Both the position numbers and the translations under genes were made by a program. DNA of 64,000 nucleotides, from contig VWYX01000014.1 in the NCBI GenBank assembly GCA_013396525.1, positions 806,001 through 870,000 of the forward strand, in the 5' to 3' direction. The stretch's first letter is position 1. Every line of letters begins with the position of its first letter. The stretch comes from Chaetorhynchus papuensis (taxonomy: Eukaryota > Chordata > Aves > Passeriformes > Rhipiduridae). Below the pieces are notes generated by a model. It was not told the DNA's origin. It saw only the letters and a list, made by a program, of their open reading frames with translations, and searched no databases. Positions 54,906-64,000 of this stretch are shown piece after piece.

Positions 54906-57900
54906 GCTCTATTTCTCTGCAGAGCTTTGTAATTTAATTTTGAACAAGCAAATACAGGTGAACAACTCCAGATCAAACCTTGTCTAAAGCTAACAGTAAC
55001 ATAATAAAAGGCATTTGAAGCAATAGCTTTTCCAGATTGAGAATTCTTTTTCCCATCTCAAAGAAAAATGCTCTCAGAAGACCCAACTCCTGCCTGGATG
55101 GGGGTGAGGAGAGGAGACCTAATGCAACAGCATCAGATCAATCCCTTTTCTAGAAGATCTCAACATTTTACAAAGAAAGCTGAAACTGTGCATGAAATCT
55201 GTCGCACTAAGTCTGTGGGAAATGTAGACAAAAATACATAATTACTGTACAATTGTGCAAAGCCCTTAAAATTAAGCTCAAGAAAAAAATCAAAGGTACT
55301 TTTAGCATCAAATTGTATCCTAGTTCTTCTATCGTTGCTTTGAAACATTTTCAATTTGCACTTGATAAATATTCCTGGCAAATTCCTTATTGCAGAAATA
55401 CTACAATATAGCAATACTACAATGTAGCAGTGCTTTTACATACAAAACTAGTATTTCAAAAGCAAATCCTTAAACATTCGAAAACTAAGATAATATGAAG
55501 CCCCTGAAATACAAGCTAAACCAATTATGCCCTAAGAAAACCCCCATATCAGCTTAAGTTTTAGAAAAATGCTCACACCATTCTCCCTCAAACCAAAGCT
55601 AAGAACATTACAAAACAGCCAAAAGGCAGGGTCTGGGTTGAAATTAACTAAAATAATTTTCACTGCCTTTCTAGTAATACTTCCACGTATGTCAGATTTG
55701 CTATCACTGAGTGAATAAAGACATCAAAACCACCATATTTTTGCAATTAATACAGATACACTTGATATCAGGGAGGTTTTTTTCTGTGCTGTCTAAATCA
55801 CTGAGGTGAAAATAACGCTGTTGACAACCAAGACAACCTTTCTATTGCAATGGGGTACTATCGCTTTGAATGGTGAATGTTTGTCATAGCCTTTAGCTAA
55901 CAGCCAGATTAGGGAAATGGGAGGGTTAGCACATAAAAGACATTCCTTTCACAGAGTAAAATATTATGAATTGTCATTAAAGTTACAGGTGCCACTTTAA
56001 AAAAATATGCAAATAGAGGTGTTTCTTTATGACCAGTTAGTAGCAAAGCATTGCTTTTACATGCTGCTGTGCATTCATGTCATTCAGAAAAGGAAAAAAA
56101 GTAAACTCCCTTAAGCAACCACGAAACAAAAACTGGTTGCAAGTTATAAACTTGTATACTGAAGATCCAGGGAGAAAAGTTCACTAAAGAAAAAAGCAGC
56201 AGTGCATTACATTCAAAAACATGTTACTAACTTCTAACATTTGAGTAATTTATATACTTTAGGAAAAAAATACTTTTACCTTGTTCTAGTACCTTAAAAA
56301 GTACTGAAATTCATATTTTGTCCAGCAATTTTTTAACAGACACTTATTTTTTGTAGACTAAGAAACAAAGGAATGTCCCACAACATGATTTAATATTGAA
56401 ATAGTTGCAATGTGAACCAAATAAATGCAAAGCATTTTGCCTAAATTACTTGAAATGTTGCATTCCATTTCAAATAAGTTTAAATACAAAATACACAGTC
56501 ACAACATTATTTCATATTGCTTGCATCAAATCCTTACTCCTTTTCCACCTAAAAACAGTGTTGTGTCCTTAAAGCACTATTATTAAATGCAGCCATCATA
56601 GATCTAACATTAGATTAGAAAACCGTCACCCAATTTACTTCTCTGGAAATAAAACTAACGCTTTGATTTAACTCCCTGCATATAATCAGAACTGTGTACT
56701 ACGGGCCACAGAAGGGCAAATCTTACCAGCAAATGTGTCTTCCATTGAATCTTAGATTCCTCCTAAAATGCCAGAAGAGCAGGTACTTTCAGTACCACAA
56801 AAAGTCTGCACGCTGCACTTGTCCAAACTAACAGTCAGGCAACAGCTGCTCAGTTTAAAGCTACAAACTGTGGCAAAATGCATAACTGACATGCCTTGTG
56901 TAAGCCATGAAGAAGACATGCATTTGGCTGGCTCACTGAAAGGTCAGGTTTCCCACCTCCCCAGATAAAAGCTGAAACACTAGGATTCAAATGGAAGGAA
57001 GTTTAGAAATTAAGGATGAGCATACATCCTGCTAAGACTAAAAGCATTTGATTTTGACAGCAGAGTTATAAACAAGAGAGATTTTAATTCTGCTGGATTT
57101 TTGTCTTTTAATATATTAAGAAATAAGTTACCCTACACTTAGGCTTTTGTACAAGTTATATTTATACCAATGTTGTTTAAACAGGCCAAAAGTAATAAAC
57201 AGAATTACTTTTGTTTTAGGAAACTTCATCTGAAGCATTACAAAAAACACAGCATGGGTTTCTTTATTAGCAAATGCCCTACCTTTACAGCTATTATGCT
57301 CTCTGCACTAACAACTCTAATAAAAGGCATTAGCATTAGCTTTAATGGGACGAAGGGCTATGACTTAGGCAACCATCCAAAAAAGTTTCTTTGAGAAACA
57401 AAGTAAAGGAAAACCTCCCTGAGGCTTCCAGAAATGTGATCAACCATGAAGAAATTACAAATAGGAGGAATTAAAAAGACAGCATAGTCCTCAGATTGCA
57501 TCTATGTTCAGAAAGTAAGTAGACACCAAACCCCTGCCTTCATCTCAGAGTCATTATCTGGCTCCGGCATTTTTATCACTTCTTTTCTTCATTCTAACCT
57601 TACCCTTGTCTTCACACAGTTTACATCACTTTTACAAGCAGCAGGACTACATCACTGAAAAGTTAGTTATGAAATTTGCTAGAGTACATAAGACTGAAAA
57701 CCAATATGCTGCCACAAGAAAGCTTTCTCCATTTCCCCAGGAAGTCTGAGAGAGAGATCTGTGCAGAACAGGAATGTGAGCAGTACACTCAGAGACACTC
57801 TGTTTATACGGTGAATATACGTCTTGTCTGAAAAATCTCTACTGAAGGAACGACCATGGGACCTGGCCAACACACCATTATTTTTTCATTGACAACACAA

Positions 57901-60900
57901 GCATATTCTTTCTTAATTGGAAGAATGACAATTCAGTACTGTTTGCAACTTCCAGCTGGAAACTAGGACACTTAGATTTTAAAAAAAATTCATGTTAAAT
58001 ATGATAATGTAAGGATGCCCATGGAGATGCAGGAGAAAACTTTAAAATTAATTTTATTTATAAGTATCAATTTTATTAATTCTGTCTCACTACAAATATA
58101 CAAAATAAACCATCAAATTAAACATTTCTCATCATTATAGGGTCAATACTAAAGTATTTTTCACTAGTCATAAAAGCAAGTATCTGAAAACCCAAAGAAA
58201 AATATCTGAATGTCTTTGATTCTGCTAAGTAAACTGTACAGTATTTCTTAGAATTTAACAACAACAAAAAAAATGTGCCTGGAGAGAAATAAAACAGCAT
58301 TATCCTACAAAATTTGATTTTCTCTCCTAATTTGTTTCCTAAAACCAAAACTTCAAGAGATCACTTTTGAGTCATCTTGATGCTTAAGTCCTTGGGGTTT
58401 TTTTGCTCATGATTGACATGCTAACATAAACATACAAAAAAATTTCCATTCTACACTTTAAAAGTTCCCATGGACACTACTTTTACAAGGTCCATTCAAA
58501 CAAATGTCCAGACCTTTGAAATAATAAACAATAATAAGCAGTTCAGGGATTAACTATCTGCACTCAGAATCCTATTTCTTTTTTTTTTTTTTCAGAAGAG
58601 TAGTCATCATAAAAAAATAATTAATTTGATTTTAAAACTAACATCATTTTGCACAAACTACTGCTCTCTCAGCCTTCATCCAGACATTAGCATGTCCTTT
58701 ATTACCTTCCTCACAACAAACCTCTAACAACACAGACTCATTCTATGTATTTAAGCTGTTCTTTTTCTTGTGGTAGAAATAACAGCTATAGACTCCCAAC
58801 AAAAATATTGCCATAAGCTGAGACTCAGATACACAGGTTAAAGGATCATCTGTACCAAAACTGTCACACAGTATTATTGGAACCAAAATCTATATAAAAT
58901 CATCTGAAACTCAGTTCTGTTTCTTAATGGCTTAGCCCTGTACACAGGTTAGGATATCCAGATCCATACAGACATGTACCTTGAGTATGATCTCTATTAC
59001 TTACAAAGGCGGAATTTTACAGATGAAAATATATTAAATTTTTTTATTTCGATTACTTACACTGGTTAACTTCAATCTACTGCCTGGTTCAATTATGTGT
59101 CTGTCTAGCAGTAATACACCTTACTGAACCTGGAAAGAGGACTGTAAGGACAAGACAAGCTATGCTGGCAGAACTTACATCTTTGTGCCTATAATGTATT
59201 AAACATGGTGGATTAAAGGAAGTTTTTGTTAAATTAAGGTTGTCAAGGATCCTCCTTAAGTCTTTCTCCCACTACCCTTGGTGTGACCAATCTGGCTGTA
59301 ACTAGGCCTGGCCCGGGGGTGACAGGTCCAGGAGACTGACTTTGGTGATCTTTCCCTTCTGTCAATTTGCAAGGACAATCACTGTAGCCAGCTCCAGACA
59401 GTCCCATGTGTCCCTAGACTTACAGCTGGCCTCCAAAATCTTTCTCCTTCTTCCTGGCATCTCAGCCTTGAGCTGTGCTTCCTGCCATGTCACTCCTCTT
59501 TCTCTTCCTAACCAGATGACCTGCACTTGTTCCTGCTCTTCCTGACCTACATCCTGGAGGCAACACAGCAGGCACGAAATCCTTCTCTCCTGACTCACAC
59601 CCTTGCCTCAGGCCACATTATCTACATACATCTGACCTATCTCCAGTATTTGATTTCCTCTCCTACAGTGCATTGTCTGGCTCATCTTCTTACCACAGAT
59701 TCTCACCCTAAGACACATTTTGTCTTTTCAGGTCTTAATGTCAGCTCATTTGGCTTTATCCCTCATTCTAGATGGCCTTAACCTTTGGGCCCAAACACAC
59801 ACACCAGCTAAATCATGCTGGCCTTTCTAAATCTATGTACATCAAGCTTGTTATCACCCATTACTCTGACATATAGCTATCAGACAACTGCCCCAATTTC
59901 AGGGATCCTGGAATTTTCCCAATATTGTAACTATACACTTTGTGCAAAGGGTACAAGAAATAGCAGTGGGAAAAGCCACAGAGACCTGGGCACCTGTCTG
60001 CTGTGCAGTCTTGCAGATGGAAAAGTCTGATTACAGACAGAGGGTAATCACTAAATTCTGTGGGACAAATGAAGCAGGTTTGTTTAAGATCAGGGCAGTC
60101 TGCCTCCACATTCATGACAACTTAGTTTCCTCATGTTCTTGGTCAAAACCTGCTATCATCTGTTTAACAAGTTCTGTCTGATTTATATCACAGAGAGTGG
60201 CATCAGACTCATCAATTCTAGAAGATGCTAAAGTGAAAGAATACTGATACAAAATGTTTGCAGTTTGCTCCATCTTCAGACACCTCCTTCTACTTTCCTT
60301 CCCTTTATCTTAGATTACAAACTGAATTAAATTGCGGTGGAGGGAAGAGTACAAGTTTCTTTCAAATGATAACTCTATCAAATGTAAAGTACAAACATTT
60401 TCACATACTCTAGATCCTTCTTTAAGAAAGGCACAAAACTTTTTTCACTTTCTGCATAAAAATGTCAACACCATATGAACTGTGACAATGACTGGCCCTT
60501 CAAATATGATTCCAGTGAAAGTTCTGGCCCATTCACAACTATGAGCAAACTTCTGTAACGATCAATTTGTAAGACACAGAACAGGCTGAGAAGCAGGATT
60601 TCCTTTCTACAGGAAAAAAAAAAACTGGCTTCAATCCAAATCCCAATGAAAGACACTCTCAAAACTTTTTACTAACCAAAAACTCTGAGTTACATACAGA
60701 GGTACTAAAACAGTGCAGGATAAATGTCTTCAGTGTTCATATGTGAAAATTATGTTCTCTGTAGCAACAAAGACGCTGACAAGGATGTGAATGTCACTGA
60801 CCAGCTGTGGGAACTCCAGGCATCTGTGGTTCCCGGAGTCCACTCTCAGACTGTCCCTGTGCTACGGGGACCAGAGTCGCAGCCCCTCAGTCGGGAGCCT

Positions 60901-63900
60901 GACAGCTCTGTGAGGCGTCCGAGAGCAGGGCTTGCAGGCTCCCTGCTCCAGGCCCAGGACATGACTCTCCTACACAACAGGCCCTACATGAGTTCTTGAA
61001 AACTTTCAGTCTCAGATCCACGTGACTGGGGATCCTGGCTTAGGAGGTCTGGTATGTTTGGAAGCCTTCTGTGGAACTAACATCACTGGCTGATCTGCCC
61101 ACAAAACCATCCTAGCCCTGGGGACTCAGAGCATTTAAGGTCCTTAGCTACCAAGCAAAACCTTAGAACACTATTCCCTGAAGTTGGACTGCTTGTGACT
61201 GCAAGGTTCATTGCTCAGGTCACTCAGTAACTCCTGAAGGACTGAACACAACTCACTAAGTGCTTGGTGCTAGGGAGACACAAATCCAGGAGGCTATCCC
61301 AGTATTAGGGACTTGCTGTTTGCAGGATCCCTATTTACAGGGCAGTTATTACATAAAAGCCCTAACTAAAGAGAGCATAAAGTTTTTGAGAAGTCTTCCT
61401 TTTGAATCATGAAGACACTCCCCATTAAAGCAATGGGCTCCTCTTTAAATAGACTGAGCAAGAGAGTGGTGAACTTTGTCTCCAAAAATTGCAGACATTT
61501 TGAAAGAAAAGTAGTGGAATGTTGTCTTGTCCAGAAAAGGTTTTCCAAACACAGATTCAACAGCCCTTGAGATCTTTTCAAGACTTGATGATATAGACTG
61601 GTTCTAATTAACAAATTTACTTCTGCTTTGGAAGCTTTTTAAGAACTGTCTTGAAAATCATTTTAAGTGCAGTAATATTTACTCTTTAGTTGACAACCAA
61701 TTTGAAGTTACAGTGCCTGTCTTCCCAAGAAGTCATTACATGTGACAGAGCCCTACTTTCATGGAAAGGGCTAAACACCTGCCTGCTGATTGCCAGTAGT
61801 GAATTAATTCTTTATGTTTGCTTTGCTTGAGCACACAGCTTTTACTTTACCTATTAAACTCTCTTTAACTGAATTTTTCAATGAATTTTTGCACTGTTAC
61901 CCTTCTGATTCTCTTGCCATCCCATTGTAGGGGAGTGAGTGGCAGCATGGTGCTATCAGGGTTAAACCACAGCAACTATTAAAGCACAACAGGATCAATA
62001 TATTCCCTTTTCAGTGCCTCCAAACTACTGAGTGAAGTGCTCCCGTGACATTCTGTATTCTGTGATAAATCCTCCATTGCATTTGATGACAGAGTTCTTA
62101 TTGATGTGAATTAAAATTTCTCAGGTTCAGATGAGATTATCTTATTGAGGTTAAATCCAGCCATAGAGAGGATGCAGGACAGATGAAAATAACCTTCTTA
62201 TCAATCTGTATGGACAGGACAATTTCTCAAAAGGTACACACCCAGGAATAATGACCACAGCTCTGAATTCAGAATATGGTTGGGTTCCTTGCTAATGTGA
62301 TTGACTCAGCCATATCACCAGGTAACATAAATGTTTTTAGAGAGGACTCATTTCTCAGCTATAATAGATCACCACAATAGAACTGAACAGGAAGCTTCCA
62401 CATCCTGAAAACTTCAATATCCTAAAGCTGCAGCACATCTCTTCCTCACCAGAGACCAGCAGAGTAAATCATGCCTAGACCACTACAGTAAATCCAATCT
62501 CTACTATCTACACAGGCTATCAGTGGAATCACAAACTGAATTCAAAATCCTTGCTCTTTTTTTAATGTCTTACATCCTTTGGCTCAGAATCCAACAACAT
62601 ACACCATGTAATACTGTCAGCACAGATATCCCCAAACTAGTGCAAAGTGTCCTGGTACATAGAGTACACAGAGCACACATGTGCACTTGCTAGCTCAAGC
62701 TCCATAAAAAGATAAAGCCATATCAGCAGCTCAGTGAACCTAACTATTGCTGCTGCTTCCAGTTTCAGAACTCAGCTCTGAAGCACACACCTCAGTTCTT
62801 TTAACCTTGCTTTCCGAGCTGTTGCAGGAATGTCCCTGTTTGTTTTTCTAAGGCTCTCATCTCCCCAGAACAAATAAAAACCAAACAAAATAAAAAGGAA
62901 AACCCTACCAAAATAGGACACTATACTGTACGTATCTGTCTGTCACAGACAATGAGGGTATATGAAGCTTAGTAGCGTTGCTCAAGGTACTACTGAAATT
63001 CATTCAGACGCTACAAGTTTGCCATCTGTACCTGTTATTCTTCGATATTTTAGTGCCTCTCTCTGCCCTTTGATTCACCTAGAGAGAAACTAATTAAAAC
63101 AAGAAACGGCTACTCTTTGGGATAAAAGTAAAACAGCCATATCTGAGCATAAACTATACCTTTATTTGTCTGTAAAAACAAAGTCAGTATCTGCATTAGT
63201 TAAGGAACCACACTGATTTTGCACTTATTTTGTCATATTCCTGTAAAATTTTGGGCAAGCCATAATATCCACATGAATCACTTCTACCATGGTATGACTG
63301 AGATACTACATCCTTTAGTTACGGTTTATCAGATGATGATAAATCTACAAATGCTTGAGTAACTTATGAAATATTCTAGGCATTAATTAAAAATTAATTG
63401 ATAATACAGGTACTATTCTATACAAATCCATCTTTTAAAGCACAGAATTTGTACCAAGAAGGCTTTGTTTAACTTCCAAAACTTACTGAACTAAATCACA
63501 TTAAGGATATTCTTATTACATACAAAGATGATCAGCATGGAAGTTTGGCATGCAACATCCATTTTCCAAAAGGCATTTTCCATATAGACAATATCCACAT
63601 TATTTGAAATGATCCAATACTAGAAAGATGATGGACCCGGGAGAAGACCAACAATAAATCAGTAATGAAGTGTACATACTTCACAACACAGTGCTACACT
63701 GACAGGTACTTGTATAATGACAGCAATTATAACCAAGTAGAGCATACACTCCTTTCTCCAGTCCTGAACCCAGCCAGACCATGAGCAGGAGCACTTGGTA
63801 AAGGAGAAATATTAACATACGAACACCCTAAAAACAATGACTTAGGCATTAAATTTGGATGCAGGCAGAAAAGATTCCAACAAGAAAAAAAACCTGAAAA

Positions 63901-64000
63901 GGTGTTTGTTTTGTAATAAGACTCCTTTCAGTTTAACCACGTTTTTATCTTATTAAACTAAGGTAGCTAGTCATTATGACACATAAATTATTGCAAAGGA

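Larger units (their letters stand above)
39169..64000 (-). other. PLCE1 upstream intron (partial), no exon recognised
   Basis: About 24.8 kb lies before the first visible RasGEF exon in transcript order. I looked for the preceding PLCE1 coding sequence (in mammals it includes a segment around WYPIYNA and ends LKE) and did not find it on the minus strand. Contents I can name are one tRNA-derived SINE (46723-46860), CR1 ends at 51296-51358 and 54824-54905, and a T17 run at 51960-51976. Unexplained GC-richer blocks lie at about 59240-59830 and 60740-61330. No other gene is recognised. A short non-coding or alternative first exon could be hidden and would not be visible to me. Confidence 0.7.

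Noticed and set aside
1..64000. CRISPR arrays, operons, phage or other prokaryotic systems, or an endogenous viral gene
   Set aside because: The window is a vertebrate intron-exon gene with avian repeats. No regularly spaced repeats, ribosome-binding-site-led gene clusters or viral protein frames were recognised.

Overview
The window is vertebrate nuclear DNA, most likely from a passerine bird. It has long AT-rich introns, several decayed CR1 LINE 3' ends (about 4103, 14050, 51296 and 54824), and a SINE at 46723 with a tRNA-Ile-like head joined to a CR1-like tail. That is the layout of the passerine TguSINE1 family, recalled from memory and not searched. The species cannot be named. There are two runs of N, at 2482-2976 and 33985-34018.

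Only one gene can be supported. It is PLCE1 (phospholipase C epsilon 1), on the minus strand, and it enters and leaves the window incomplete. Twenty-three exons between 39168 and 756 were placed by reading the protein and the splice sites. All 22 junctions agree in phase and the joined frame is open for about 1348 codons (4044 nt). I recall mammalian PLCE1 as about 2300 residues. The N-terminal ~600 residues lie beyond 64000. The end of the Y domain, the C2 domain and both RA domains lie before base 1.

In transcript order: the exons at 38852-39168, 29506-29651, 27979-28026, 27480-27738 and the start of 26581-26789 encode the CDC25/RasGEF domain. The 667-nt exon at 21710-22376 covers the PH-like region. 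Exons from 21178 to 19494 form a basic, Ser-rich linker. Exons from 16317 to 13791 carry the EF-hand region. The X half of the lipase barrel is at 13639-10866, with both catalytic histidines and the Ca-binding acidic residues in place. The acidic X-Y linker is at 9873-7471. The Y half starts at 6784-6667 and is interrupted by the PLC-epsilon-specific insert, encoded at 2176-2307 and in the first part of 756-1046. The protein therefore couples a small-GTPase exchange domain to a PIP2-hydrolysing core.

Two small in-frame exons look like cassettes: 48 nt inside the RasGEF domain and 42 nt in the X-Y linker. Each is phase-matched at both ends, and the protein I remember from mammals corresponds to skipping both. 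These are the most useful leads here. The right-hand 24.8 kb (39169-64000) is intron as far as I can see; no upstream PLCE1 exon, other gene, CpG-island promoter or functional RNA gene was recognised. I found no undescribed biological system in this window.
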